DNA of 64,000 nucleotides from Histophilus somni (GCF_014202395.1 NZ_JACHGQ010000002.1:1-64000); one strand, 5' to 3'. Numbered from the stretch's first letter, positions 44,122 through 53,317 are shown. A program made the numbers and translations. The notes: generated by a model not told the origin, from the letters alone.

Positions 44122-44504
44122 TTTTGTATTACCTATCTGTTTTGGGGTTAAAATTTCTCAAATTCTAGAGAAAATTCCAAACAATGGCAATATAAGTAAA
44201 TAAATTTTATCCTCTAATTTATTCAATTTTGCTGGAAAAGAGCGGTTAAAATACAACAGAATAATCGAACTAAACTCACATAGAATTTAATTTTATCGCA
44301 ACGTGCCGTAAATCTCCGTCTTTCAGAGCGTGGATATAAGGTATAAAGTAAGATATAATCCTTCCGCCGTTAGAGAGATGTTTAAGATTTTACAATAACG
44401 GCTATCAAAGTAGATCCTGCGAAACAGAACGCACGAGCGTTTAATCGCAAGATAATTTAAATTGGGTGTTATATTACGCCCGTTTTTCATCTATTGGAAA
44501 CCAT
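44122..44504. other. 383-bp spacer with an IS605-left-end-like segment
   Basis: The spacer between the divergent OmpP1-like gene and lspA. About 44302-44365 reads GTGCCGTA, a hairpin-forming CCGTC/GAGCG segment and then GTGGATATAAGG and GATATAAT. This order and sequence closely match the minus strand at about 46175-46235 in the IS605 relic. The remainder to 44460 is unrecognised. A TATATT -10-like element lies at 44470-44475, 30 nt before lspA. No gene was found. Confidence 0.5.
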
Positions 44505-45002
44505 ATGAATTTATCAAAAACAGGACTTCCATTTCTTTGGATAAGTGCGGTTGCTTTTTTTACTGATTTAATAACAAAACTCGCTGTAGTAAAAAATTTT
44601 TCTTTATACGAAAGTATTAATATATTGCCTTTCTTTAATTTAACTTACGTGCGTAATCACGGGGCAGCCTTTAGCTTTTTGGCTGACCATGCAGGTTGGC
44701 AAAAATACTTTTTTATTTTATTGGCTTTAGTCGTTTCCTTCATGATTTTATTTTTCTTATATAAAAATCAAGCAACACAGAAACTACAAAATACAGGCTA
44801 TGCGTTAATGGTTGGTGGAGCTTTGGCAAACGCAGCCGATAGAGCTTATCATGGCTTTGTGGTAGATTTTTTTGATTTTTATTGGAAACAATGGCATTAC
44901 CCCGTATTTAATATCGCTGATGTTGCAATTTGTATTGGTGCCGGATTATTGGCTATTGATGCTTTTAAGCAAAACGATAAAAAAGAGAGCAGGCAGAACT
45001 AA
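44505..45002 (+). CDS. lspA: lipoprotein signal peptidase
   Basis: Inner-membrane aspartyl protease that cleaves prolipoproteins after lipidation. 165 residues from ATG 44505, which has TTGGAAA upstream. The longer open frame from 44466 adds residues before the first helix with no support. Four transmembrane helices are visible. The conserved [11 protein letters not shown] region is near 48 and the catalytic aspartates are in [17 protein letters not shown] near 118-131. Its stop TAA overlaps the ispH ATG by one base. Confidence 0.95.
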   Translation: MNLSKTGLPFLWISAVAFFTDLITKLAVVKNFSLYESINILPFFNLTYVRNHGAAFSFLADHAGWQKYFFILLALVVSFMILFFLYKNQATQKLQNTGYALMVGGALANAADRAYHGFVVDFFDFYWKQWHYPVFNIADVAICIGAGLLAIDAFKQNDKKESRQN

Positions 45003-45946
45003 TGAAAATCATTTTGGCTAATCCTCGTGGTTTTTGTGCCGGTGTTGATCGAGCTATTAGTATTGTGGAGCTGGCATTAGAAATTCACGGAGCACCTATT
45101 TATGTGCGTCATGAGGTTGTACATAATCGTTTTGTTGTGGATGGATTGCGTGATCGTGGGGCAATTTTTGTAGAAGAATTAGACGAAGTGCCTAATGGTG
45201 CTATTGTAATTTTTTCTGCACATGGCGTTTCGCAAGCTGTTCGTCAAGAGGCTAAAGAGCGGAATTTAAAAGTATTTGATGCCACTTGTCCTTTAGTGAC
45301 AAAGGTGCATATGCAAGTTGCTCGTGCCAGCCGTAAAGGAACAAAAGCCATTCTCATTGGGCATGAAGGACACCCCGAAGTTATTGGCACAATGGGACAA
45401 TATGATAACGATAAGGGCGGTATTTATTTAGTAGAAGATGTGGAAGATATTGCCAAACTGACTTTACGGAATGATGAAGACATCACGTTTATGACACAAA
45501 CCACATTATCAATTGATGATACTGCCGATGTCATTGAGGTACTAAAACAAAAATATCCGGCCATTCAAGGTCCTCGCAAAAATGATATTTGCTATGCAAC
45601 AACTAATCGACAACAAGCCGTTCGTGAATTAGCCGAATTGTCCGATTTAGTTATTGTGGTCGGTTCTAAAAACTCATCAAATTCCAATAGATTAGCTGAA
45701 CTTGCTTCAAGAATGGGAGTTACTGCAAAATTAATTGATGATGCAAATGATATTGAGGTGAGTTGGTTAAATAATGTGAAAGTTATTGGCTTAACAGCCG
45801 GTGCTTCAGCTCCGGAAATATTGGTTCAATCGGTGATTTCCCGTTTAAAAGAATTAGGTGTTGATGAAGTGGATGAGCTTGAAGGTTGCGAAGAAAATAC
45901 CGTTTTTGAAGTGCCGAAAGAGTTGCGAATTAACAAAGTTGAGTAG
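45002..45946 (+). CDS. ispH: 4-hydroxy-3-methylbut-2-enyl diphosphate reductase
   Basis: Last enzyme of the MEP isoprenoid pathway, making IPP and DMAPP with a [4Fe-4S] cluster. 314 residues. The three cluster cysteines are in GFCAGVDRA (residue 12), [11 protein letters not shown] (about 96) and [11 protein letters not shown] (about 197). [10 protein letters not shown] near 225 and TAGASAPE near 266 are substrate-site motifs. It is translationally coupled to lspA. Confidence 0.97.
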   Translation: MKIILANPRGFCAGVDRAISIVELALEIHGAPIYVRHEVVHNRFVVDGLRDRGAIFVEELDEVPNGAIVIFSAHGVSQAVRQEAKERNLKVFDATCPLVTKVHMQVARASRKGTKAILIGHEGHPEVIGTMGQYDNDKGGIYLVEDVEDIAKLTLRNDEDITFMTQTTLSIDDTADVIEVLKQKYPAIQGPRKNDICYATTNRQQAVRELAELSDLVIVVGSKNSSNSNRLAELASRMGVTAKLIDDANDIEVSWLNNVKVIGLTAGASAPEILVQSVISRLKELGVDEVDELEGCEENTVFEVPKELRINKVE

Positions 45947-45975
45947 AAAAAATGCCATTTAGTATGGCATTTTTT
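45947..45975 (+). terminator. ispH terminator
   Basis: 12-bp stem AAAAAATGCCAT / ATGGCATTTTTT with a TTAGT loop, starting at the base after the ispH stop codon. Confidence 0.9.
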
Positions 45976-45993
45976 ATTTCATCTGAATACCTC

Positions 45994-46054
45994 TTGACGT
46001 CCTCCCCTAGCTAAAGCAAGGAGATTCCTACCAGCTCCCATTGCAAGCAATGGG
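45994..46054 (-). ncRNA. probable omega-RNA (TnpB guide scaffold) 3' part, relic
   Basis: In IS605-type elements the omega-RNA overlaps the tnpB 3' end and the right end. Here, on the minus strand, the TnpB stop is followed by the hairpin CCCATTGC/GCAATGGG (46037-46054) and then a CTCCTTGC...GCTAGGGGAG hairpin (about 46002-46023). It ends at GACGTCAAG, where a guide would begin in an active element. The 5' part would extend into the TnpB tail. Whether it is transcribed is unknown. Confidence 0.55.
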
Positions 46055-46135
46055 CTACTCTCGGAGGGTTTCTGCTGCTGACCGCCAATGCGATTCACTT
46101 CACAGACGCTACGGGCACGTCCTGCCCTGATTATG
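46055..46135 (-). pseudogene. tnpB C-terminal remnant
   Basis: The minus strand encodes SGQDVPVASVK, then after a one-base frame change ESHWRSAAETLRE and a stop at 46055-46057. This is the familiar TnpB tail upstream of the right end. The rest of tnpB is deleted. Confidence 0.65.
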
Positions 46136-46263
46136 CCGTCATTGAGAGTCTAAAGCGACCTCTGTTAGCAGTAAGAAGTATATCATATTTGTGCCTTATA
46201 TCCACGCCCTAAAGGACGGGGCTACGGCACAGTCTGGTAAACACCTTTAGCTTAAGAGAACCG

Positions 46264-47799
46264 TCAAGCTAAGAAATATTTGTAAGCAGGACTGTCCGTT
46301 ACATCTTGATAAGTATAAGCAAGTTCTTTTAAATGACCGTTGAAACGAATTTCATCATGCTCATCTAACTGAAAGCCTGCCAAAACGTTACCATAGTCTG
46401 CACCATAAGCACGATAATGGAAAAGGGAAATATTCCAATGCGTACCTAACATCATCAAGAATTTTAACAACGCACCTTTTTGCTCAGGAAACTCGAAATT
46501 ATATAACCGCTCTTTGCTATTGCTGGTTGTTCGTCCTCCAATCATATAGCGAATATGGGTTTTCGCTATTTCATCATCAGAGAGATCCATAACTTTATAA
46601 TCATTTTGTTCAAGTTGTTGAATAATTTCTAATTTTTCTTTTTCACTACTAATACGAACACCAACAAAAATACAGGCTTGTTCTTTATCGGCATAACGGT
46701 AGTTAAATTCGGTAACAGGGCGATCACCTAACAGATGACAAAAACGTAGGAAACTACCTTTTTCTTCAGGGATAGTTACAGCAAAAATTGCTTCGTGTTT
46801 TTCACCGATTTCACAGCGTTCTGACACATAACGCAATGTATGAAAATTTAAATTTGCACCGGACAAAATATTAACCAACGTTTCACCTTGAATATTATGT
46901 TCTTTCACATATTTTTTTAAGCCGGCTAATGATACGGCACCGGATGGCTCTGCAATAGCACGCACATTTTCAAACATATCTTTCATTGCCGCACACACTT
47001 CATCACTATCAACAAGTACAACATCATCAATATATTGTTGACATACACGGAAAGTTTCATTACCGATACGTTTTACCGCCACACCGTCAGCAAACAACCC
47101 GACACGCTCTAAATCTACCGGTTGACCAACTTTCAAAGCGGCGTGTAAACAAGCTGAATCTTTACTTTCTACCGCAATCACTTTAATGTCAGGCATTAAT
47201 TGTTTAATTAAAACAGCCACGCCAGCTGCTAATCCGCCACCGCCAACAGGAACAAAAATACGATCAATATGACTGTTTTGCTGCAATAATTCCATGGCTA
47301 AAGAACCTTGACCTGCAATAACTGCAGGGTGATCAAAAGGCGGAATAAATGTCATACTTTTACTTTCAGAAAGCTCTATCGCTTTTGCTTTTGCCTCATC
47401 AAAGTTTGCACCATATAAAAGCACTTCGCCACCATAACCACGCACTGCATCTACTTTAATGCGGGGGGTATTTTGCGGCATAACAATCAATGCGTTTAAT
47501 CCCAGATTTTTCGCTGACAGTGCGACACCTTGAGCATGATTTCCTGCGGAAGCGGTAATCACACCGGCATTTTTTTGCGGTTGGCTAAGACCGGCAATCA
47601 TGGCATAAGCACCACGCAATTTAAAGCTATGAACTAATTGGCGATCTTCACGTTTAACTAAAACGGTATTACTTAAACGCTCAGAAAGTTTGAGCATAGG
47701 TTGTAAGGGTGTAACCTGTGCAAGTTCGTAAATTTTTGAACTTAAAATTGCTTTAAGGTACTCAGCACCAGAAGGCTGTTCGGTTAAATTACTTATCAT
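46264..47799 (-). CDS. ilvA: threonine dehydratase (biosynthetic, IlvA)
   Basis: PLP enzyme that deaminates threonine to 2-oxobutanoate, the first step to isoleucine. 511 residues from the ATG at 47799, which has GGTGAAG upstream; an ATG four codons earlier (47811) is also possible. The PLP lysine is in HSFKLRGAYAM near 56, SAGNHAQGVA lies near 83 and the phosphate-binding GGGGLAAG near 185. Two C-terminal ACT-like regulatory domains (about 325-415 and 420-505) indicate the isoleucine-inhibited form. The stop codon TGA is part of the TTGAC at the border of the IS605 relic. Confidence 0.96.
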   Translation of the reverse strand: MISNLTEQPSGAEYLKAILSSKIYELAQVTPLQPMLKLSERLSNTVLVKREDRQLVHSFKLRGAYAMIAGLSQPQKNAGVITASAGNHAQGVALSAKNLGLNALIVMPQNTPRIKVDAVRGYGGEVLLYGANFDEAKAKAIELSESKSMTFIPPFDHPAVIAGQGSLAMELLQQNSHIDRIFVPVGGGGLAAGVAVLIKQLMPDIKVIAVESKDSACLHAALKVGQPVDLERVGLFADGVAVKRIGNETFRVCQQYIDDVVLVDSDEVCAAMKDMFENVRAIAEPSGAVSLAGLKKYVKEHNIQGETLVNILSGANLNFHTLRYVSERCEIGEKHEAIFAVTIPEEKGSFLRFCHLLGDRPVTEFNYRYADKEQACIFVGVRISSEKEKLEIIQQLEQNDYKVMDLSDDEIAKTHIRYMIGGRTTSNSKERLYNFEFPEQKGALLKFLMMLGTHWNISLFHYRAYGADYGNVLAGFQLDEHDEIRFNGHLKELAYTYQDVTDSPAYKYFLA

Positions 47800-48040
47800 A
47801 TTCTTCACCATAACTTAGGATATTTCGTTTAAATATTAAAATCGGCATTACGCCAAGAATCTCTTTTTTCAACACACTTTGTTCTTCTAGATTACCATAA
47901 CAACTATGCTGATGTAATGTACAAATGTACACTTTGCTTCATTAATGTATAGAATCCTTTTGTGTCCATTACATCTGCGAAGTTTTTTTTTAATTTCGTT
48001 ATGCTATAATGATGCCTTAAAATTAAGATTAAGGTATTTT

Positions 48041-48658
48041 ATGTTATCCGTATTTAATTTCATTGATCTTCTCGGTACATTTATCTTTGCCTTAAGTGGT
48101 GCGGTTGCAGGGGTGAAAAAACAATTTGATTTATTCGGTGTTTTTGTTGTCTCAGCAGTAACAGCGATAGGCGGTGGAATTATTCGAGATTTATGCCTAT
48201 CAGCAACACCGCCGGCAGGCTTGGAAAATATCGCCTATCTATTAATTATCCTTTTAGCCGTGTGTTGCGTATCTTTTTTTCAAGAAAAAATAACGTCGTT
48301 CTCAAAGGTGAGCAACTTACTTGATGCCGTTGGATTAGGTTTTTTTGCAGCTTTCGGTGCAAATAAAACATGGTATCTAACGGAAAATATTCAATTATCC
48401 ATTATTTTGGGCTGTATCAGTGCAGTGGGCGGTGGTTGTATCCGAGACATATTGACGGCAAAACCGCCGTTAATTTTTCAGTCTGAAATATATGCCAGTG
48501 CGGCAATTGTCGGTGCGACAATAGAATTATTGGGTTCAACCGGTTTAATTTCCCCTTTGCTAAGTCCATGGCTGGCAATTATAACCTGTACACTCATCAG
48601 AATGCTGGCGATAAAATATCGCATTCAGTTTCCTTTTATTAAAAATAAATCTTTGTAA
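48041..48658 (+). CDS. TRIC-type / UPF0126 membrane protein (YicG-like)
   Basis: 205 residues with about seven transmembrane helices and an internal duplication. GGGIIRDL near residue 46 and GGGCIRDI near 132 are the paired signature of the TRIC/UPF0126 family, whose bacterial members form trimeric cation channels. I chose ATG 48041, with AAGG upstream and TATAAT at 48005-48010. The open frame continues back to 47945, but the added 32 residues cover the promoter. The physiological role is not known from its context. Confidence 0.85.
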   Translation: MLSVFNFIDLLGTFIFALSGAVAGVKKQFDLFGVFVVSAVTAIGGGIIRDLCLSATPPAGLENIAYLLIILLAVCCVSFFQEKITSFSKVSNLLDAVGLGFFAAFGANKTWYLTENIQLSIILGCISAVGGGCIRDILTAKPPLIFQSEIYASAAIVGATIELLGSTGLISPLLSPWLAIITCTLIRMLAIKYRIQFPFIKNKSL

Positions 48659-48786
48659 AAAATAGACCGCATTTCCTCCGAATCATTTTTAACTAAAGCA
48701 TGTTTTCCGCCAGAGCCAAACTCTGGCTTTCAGGCTGGCGAATATCAATTTTGATAACATGCTGAATTTCCATATAAACTAAAAAT

Positions 48787-48805
48787 AATAATAAAAATTA
48801 TTATC
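48787..48805. promoter_or_regulatory. candidate Fur box upstream of the haem-receptor gene
   Basis: AATAATAAAAATTATTATC matches the 19-bp Fur consensus (GATAATGATAATCATTATC) at 15 positions. It ends 5 nt before the -35 hexamer, a position where bound Fur would block RNA polymerase. The AT-rich background raises the chance-match risk. Confidence 0.6.
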
Positions 48806-48810
48806 ATTAA

Positions 48811-48839
48811 TTGACATACACAGGATATTTTTATATAAC
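48811..48839 (+). promoter_or_regulatory. promoter of the Hup-like receptor gene
   Basis: Consensus TTGACA (48811-48816), 17-nt spacer, TATAAC (48834-48839), about 50 nt before the ATG. AGGA precedes the start codon. Confidence 0.75.
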
Positions 48840-48890
48840 TGGTCGTACATGTTTACACCATGAATTTAATCATAAATAACTAGGATAAAA

Positions 48891-51634
48891 ATGATGACTA
48901 ATAAATTTAAACTCACTGCGGTAGCGTTTTCCGTATTAAGCACTTGTGTTTATGCGGAAGAAATGCTCGATCAAATTAATGTAGAATATAAACTGCCACC
49001 TAAACAGGAAGTCTTTAAAAAAGCGGGGGCAACCAGTGTGAGAGAAAATATTTCCACGTCAACGCAATCCATTGATGACATCATCAGAACGGTACCGGGT
49101 GCGTTTACCAACCTTGATAAAAGTTCGGGGACAGTGTCGGTGAACGTTCGTGGTCAAACAGGATTTGGACGGGTGAATACGATGGTAGACGGTATTTCGC
49201 AAACCTTTTTTGCCACATCAGGAGATAACAGCGAAAAAGCCGGTGGAACCTCTCAATTCGGTGCAACCATTGACCCTGCGTTTATTACCAGTGTAGATAT
49301 TCAACGAGGAAGTTTTGACGGTAAAGCGGGGGCTAATGCTCTAGTAGGTTCGGCAAATTTTAGAACAATCGGTGTTGATGATGTGATAAGTGAAGGCAGA
49401 AATGTGGGTGCTTTATTAAATGTTGGCGGAGGAACCAATGCAACCGGACCGAATTATATGGGTGCAGTTGCCTTTCGCTATCCTTTTTCCGATACAAGAA
49501 CATTAGGTTTTATGTATGCCTATAGTTGGCGTAAAAGCTCGCAAGATTTTAAAGTGGGGGGGGGGGGTAGAAGTATAAAAGATGTTGACGCTGAAGAAGT
49601 GGGAAGAATAGTTAAAGAAGCTTGTAAAGGTGAGCCTTTTTGTAAAGAAGATGAAAAACGAAAACTCTATGGATTACAACCCTATGACCCAAGCAAATTA
49701 CTCCACTATCCCCAAAGCCATTTAGCCAAAATCGAATATAACGATAAATATAATAAAGCTACCGCTCTTTATCGACCGCACTTTCAGGCAGAAATTTAGA
49801 GAATAAAAACTACCAGTTAAACTACCAACTAAAACCGAAAGAGAATTTACAATTTGAATTAATCTTGGCGGATAATACCTCTACGCAAACCTATCACAAG
49901 GGAAGCGTGTTTAATGGTAAAATGCTGAAAGATGTGTTGGAAAGCAAAAATAGTGCGAAAACCACGGATATAAATATGCATTTTTCTATTCCATTCACAG
50001 AAAAATTCTCTTATGAAGCAACATTAGGTGCCAATATCCTCAAAAATAAATACAGTAAAAATCGACATCCTCGTGAATTAGGTTATTATTTTGACGGCGG
50101 AGAACCTAATTCACGTGATTTCTGTGATTACGTTGGTAAGTATAAAAACGCATGTATATATCACGGTATAAGATCGAATACGTTCCAACCCGACGGCGAA
50201 CAACGTTTTAAAACCCTCTATTTTGACCAAACCTTTAAATACGATATTTATACCTTAAAAGTCAATGCCAATCGCCAAATCTATAAATATAGCGGTGCAA
50301 CTTTCCCTCGTGATCCTAGAGATAGAGTAACTAGATATTTTCCAGCTGACCCTGAACAAAAAACAAAAGATGGGTATACAGTTTACGTTAATGGTAATTC
50401 ATCAGCAATAGTTCATAAGTATGGTTATGACGGTGCGATAAAATTTGGATGTTATCATTATGAAAATGACGAGGAACAATGGGTAGATGTTTATAACTGC
50501 CCGACTTTCTACTCTGTCCAAAAGGGGAATTCAAGAGCACATGATAACTATTCTATGTCTTTCTCTGCGGATTTTCACCCGCTCTTTTCGCCATTTGTAA
50601 GTTATGCCAAAACCCATCGGGTCCCGAATATCAAAGAGATGTATTTCTCCGAATTTGGTACATTAGCCATAAGACCCGATTTAAAATCAGAAAAAGCCAA
50701 AACCATTCAATTCGGCATTAACGGTTATAAAAATGGGATATTCTCGGATTTTGATGCACTAGGCTTTAAGGTTTTGGCGTATCAAACGAAAATCAGAGAT
50801 TATATTATCAATATCAAACAAGAATGTAGTTCAAACGCTTGGAGAGGAGCAGATAAAGCACCGACTATTTATGACTGCGTTGGGCATCTTACGCATATTA
50901 ACTATGAAGGTGGCAAAACAATCTTGAAAACAGAAATGGTAGACTCAGGGAGTGGTTTTAAGGTTCCTTTAAACCAACTCATTCCTGCTGATTCATCACC
51001 TATTGTTAAAATTCAGGGATTGGAACTTGAATTAAATTATGATATCGGTTGGTTCTATGCCAACTTATCTTATGCCAGACAAAAAACCAATCAGCCAAGT
51101 TCATATTCTGATTCCAGTAATAGCGTGGGGGACGATAGTGAAACCGGACAATATTTACAAGGGTTCGGCTTAAGTAAAATATCGTCTCTACCGAAAGATT
51201 ACGGTTCCCTTGACCTAGGAACACGTTTATTTGACGGAAAATTAACATTAGGCGGTACTGCTAAATACTATGGTAAAAGCAAACGAGCCAGACTTGATAA
51301 AGCAGATGGCGATGTTATCTTGCCTGGAACTTTTACTTCTAGAAAGACTGGCGAGACATTTCTTACTTATGTAAGAATTAGCGGCACGGAAGAAATCAAA
51401 GCACAGCCAATAATTTTCGATTTTTACGCTATCTACCAACCAACGGAAAACTTAACTATTAAAGGCGAAATTCAAAATGCCTTTGATAAAAAATACATTA
51501 ATCCGCTAGATGCGAATAACGACTCGGCAAACCAAATGACTTATGCTATGGGCGTGGGCGATGGATACCAGAAAGCCTTAAACAACTATTCAAAAGGACG
51601 CACATTTGTTTTAAATGTAAATTATAAATTCTAA
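48891..51634 (+). pseudogene. hup: Hup-like TonB-dependent haem receptor, frameshifted, with a G12 tract
   Basis: Outer-membrane TonB-dependent receptor resembling H. influenzae Hup (HI1217), which takes up haem from several sources. A signal peptide ending VYA is followed by a plug domain (SIDDIIRTVPGAFTNLD, NVRGQTGFGRVNTMVDG, GANALVGSANFRT). A 22-strand barrel ends SKGRTFVLNVNYKF. Twelve consecutive G (49556-49567) encode the GGGG in DFKVGGGGRS, in frame on both sides. About 200 bp later the frame is lost at the uptake signal 49775-49783 and stops at 49797-49799. The downstream 600 codons are open in another frame, resuming as LSGRNLENKNYQLNY. The total of 2744 nt is one short of a multiple of three. 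The gene as read is broken. The Fur-like box and promoter are intact. Confidence 0.85.
49556..49567 (+). repeat. G12 homopolymer in the haem-receptor gene
   Basis: Twelve G in a coding sequence of about 40% GC, encoding a VGGGG loop of the plug/barrel region. Runs this long slip readily, switching downstream translation. The present length keeps the frame through the tract. Confidence 0.9.
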
Positions 51635-51661
51635 AGCAGAGAAAACAGTTGTCTAAAAACT

Positions 51662-51700
51662 AGCTTAAAGCCTTATAGCACAAGGCTTTAAGCTTTATTT
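51662..51700 (+). terminator. terminator of the haem-receptor gene
   Basis: Perfect 13-bp stem AGCTTAAAGCCTT / AAGGCTTTAAGCT with a 7-nt loop, then TTATTTTT. Confidence 0.9.
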
Positions 51701-51715
51701 TTGAAAAATGAATAA

Positions 51716-51946
51716 ACAACTGTTTTGCCAATAAAAGTAGCTTATACTAGTTTAAAGCAATATCACAATTATCTATTTACTTTCGAGAAATATTCTGAGT
51801 TAGATATTGAAAGGACAATAAATAGAACCAAGGGTCTTTTTAAAGAGTTAAAGCAAACGTTAAATAATCATAACGGATTAAAAAAGCACAACTTTATGTT
51901 TATAAAGTATTTTTTAAATAAAAGCTACAAACATAATCAAAAATAA
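51716..51946 (+). pseudogene. C-terminal fragment of a DDE-type transposase
   Basis: 76 open codons after a stop at 51713-51715, without a proper start (only TTG at 51725). The sequence AYTSLKQYHNYLFTFEKYSELDI, then NRTKGLFKELKQTLNNHNGLKKHN and FIKYFLNK, resembles the end of IS256/IS1249-like or MULE-type transposases. There a T-N-..EG.F..LK..L..H.GL motif precedes the last helix. The usual T-N-x-x-E-G appears here as INRTKG, consistent with decay. No terminal repeats are recognisable, and the rest of the element is absent. It lies between the receptor terminator and the phosphatase gene. Confidence 0.55.
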
Positions 51947-52011
51947 GGTTGGCAACTATTTCTCTACTCTGCCTAAATGTTCAGATTACACAAAATACAG
52001 ATAAAATCTAA

Positions 52012-52614
52012 TCACTTGCTTGTAATTATTTGATTTACACGAACGTCAAAAACATCCATTTCCGCCGCTAATCCGGCTTGTACGCCCAAATCCGTATCTT
52101 CAAATACAAGGCATTTTAACGGATCAAGATTTAATAATTCTGCACAACGCAAAAATGTATCCGGCTCAGGTTTGTGATTAATCACGTCTTCCGCTGTCAC
52201 AATAGCACCAAAATAAGACTGCAATTGAAATTTCTCTAAAAGCATTTCCGTAACGTAACGATGTGAACCTGTACCGAGAGCTAAAGGCTTTTGTCCAACA
52301 TATTGTTTCACAATATCCGCAGCAGGCAATAAAGTAGCATTTTTCATGATTAATTCAATTCCATATTTACGCTTTAAACTAATCACATCTTCCATTAAAT
52401 ATAACGGCATTTGTGCTTTTTCCATTATGGCTTTGGCAATAGTTCTTACCGGAGCTCCCCCCAATTGATACATAACATCTCCATCCAAAGCATAGCCCAT
52501 TTCAGCACCAACAAGCTCCCAAGCTTGTTTATGACAAGGCATAGTATCAATTACTGTGCCATCCATATCAAAAATTAATCCTTCATATCGTGCGATAATT
52601 TCCTTGTTTAACAT
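52012..52614 (-). CDS. HAD-family sugar phosphatase (YqaB / beta-phosphoglucomutase group)
   Basis: 200 residues. HAD motif I FDMDGTVIDTMP near residue 15 carries the nucleophile Asp and acid/base Asp. Motif II is LGTGSHR near 113, motif III lysine is in HKPEPDTF near 147 and motif IV is FEDTDLGVQAG near 170. The cap domain is the small helical type. YqaB of E. coli acts on fructose 1-phosphate and 6-phosphogluconate; the substrate here is inferred from that similarity only. Confidence 0.85.
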   Translation of the reverse strand: MLNKEIIARYEGLIFDMDGTVIDTMPCHKQAWELVGAEMGYALDGDVMYQLGGAPVRTIAKAIMEKAQMPLYLMEDVISLKRKYGIELIMKNATLLPAADIVKQYVGQKPLALGTGSHRYVTEMLLEKFQLQSYFGAIVTAEDVINHKPEPDTFLRCAELLNLDPLKCLVFEDTDLGVQAGLAAEMDVFDVRVNQIITSK

Positions 52615-52732
52615 CTTAATTCCTATCGTGTAAAATTTTGTTTATTTTCCTACAAAGTTGTGATCTATGCACTACTTAATTGTGTTTATTTCAGGTAAAG
52701 TAAACTATCCTTTTCATAATGGAATGAAATTC

Positions 52733-53107
52733 ATGTTAATACAGCAAAGGCTGATTTTTTTAGTTCAACGCCATTTAATTGATGAAGATATTATGACAAT
52801 TACTCTTAATATCCGAAATCGTCTTGGTAAAAAATGGCGAGTAAATTTAAAAACGAAACAAGTAGACATGTTACTCATTCATTTAGCTATGGCACTAGGC
52901 AGAATAAAAAGAGGATATGTGGCTAAAGCACTAAACCCAGATTTTTTTTCAGAGATCGAAAGAGCGGTCTGTTTTACAAAAATTTTGAAATTACACCAAG
53001 AACTATTAACCTTTATTCCCTTCCCTGTTCCCAAAGAAGAACAATCTCATTTCATCGCTAATATTTATTCTCTTTCATTAGCACAACCTTGGATTTTAAC
53101 ACCCTAA
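52733..53107 (+). CDS. small protein, possibly PRD-like
   Basis: 124 residues from ATG 52733, which has GGA at about 9-nt spacing. The open frame extends back to 52667, but the extra residues look non-coding. IDEDIMTITLNIRNRLG, then VDMLLIHLAMALGRIKRG and, at the end, SLSLAQPWIL are visible. The helix with a histidine followed by LAMALGRIKRG recalls the PTS regulation domain (PRD), where such histidines are phosphorylated. One unit of about 100 residues would fit, and there is no DNA-binding or PTS domain attached. I am not sure of the family. Confidence 0.5.
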   Translation: MLIQQRLIFLVQRHLIDEDIMTITLNIRNRLGKKWRVNLKTKQVDMLLIHLAMALGRIKRGYVAKALNPDFFSEIERAVCFTKILKLHQELLTFIPFPVPKEEQSHFIANIYSLSLAQPWILTP

Positions 53108-53289
53108 TAATGTCACGTGGGAAATGCTTTCTTTTCTATTTTTTGCCATAGAAGATTTTTCTCTTATTCTATACGAAGTATCAGATTTCTGTGGTTTGTA
53201 ATAACGGCGGTTTTTCGGAAAGTTCTTACTATTTTCATTAAGTGACCCTACTGCAAATACTGTTTTTTTCGAAAATGTATTACAATAAG

Positions 53290-53317
53290 AAAAAAGATCC
53301 CCTAAATACTTAGGGGA
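53290..53317 (-). terminator. trpS operon terminator
   Basis: 8-bp stem TCCCCTAA / TTAGGGGA with a 4-nt loop. On the minus strand it is followed by TCTTTTTTC. Confidence 0.85.

Larger units (their letters stand above)
45993..46268 (-). mobile_element. decayed IS200/IS605-family element lacking its genes
   Basis: About 275 bp between the ispH terminator and the ilvA stop codon. Read on the minus strand it begins CTTGACGG with a left-end-like hairpin region (GTAGCCCCGTCC / GGGCGTGGATATAAGG at about 46203-46226). It continues through the end of a tnpB reading frame and finishes in structured sequence ending GGGGAGGACGTCAAG. Both ends show TTGACG in inverted orientation (45994-45999 and, on the minus strand, 46262-46267). 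tnpA and nearly all of tnpB are missing. Family assignment rests on the TnpB tail and the characteristic right-end hairpins. Confidence 0.75.

Noticed and set aside
46037-46054. Short palindromes as a CRISPR remnant
   Set aside because: Single copies without regular spacing; they fit the IS605 right end. No direct-repeat array exists anywhere in the window.
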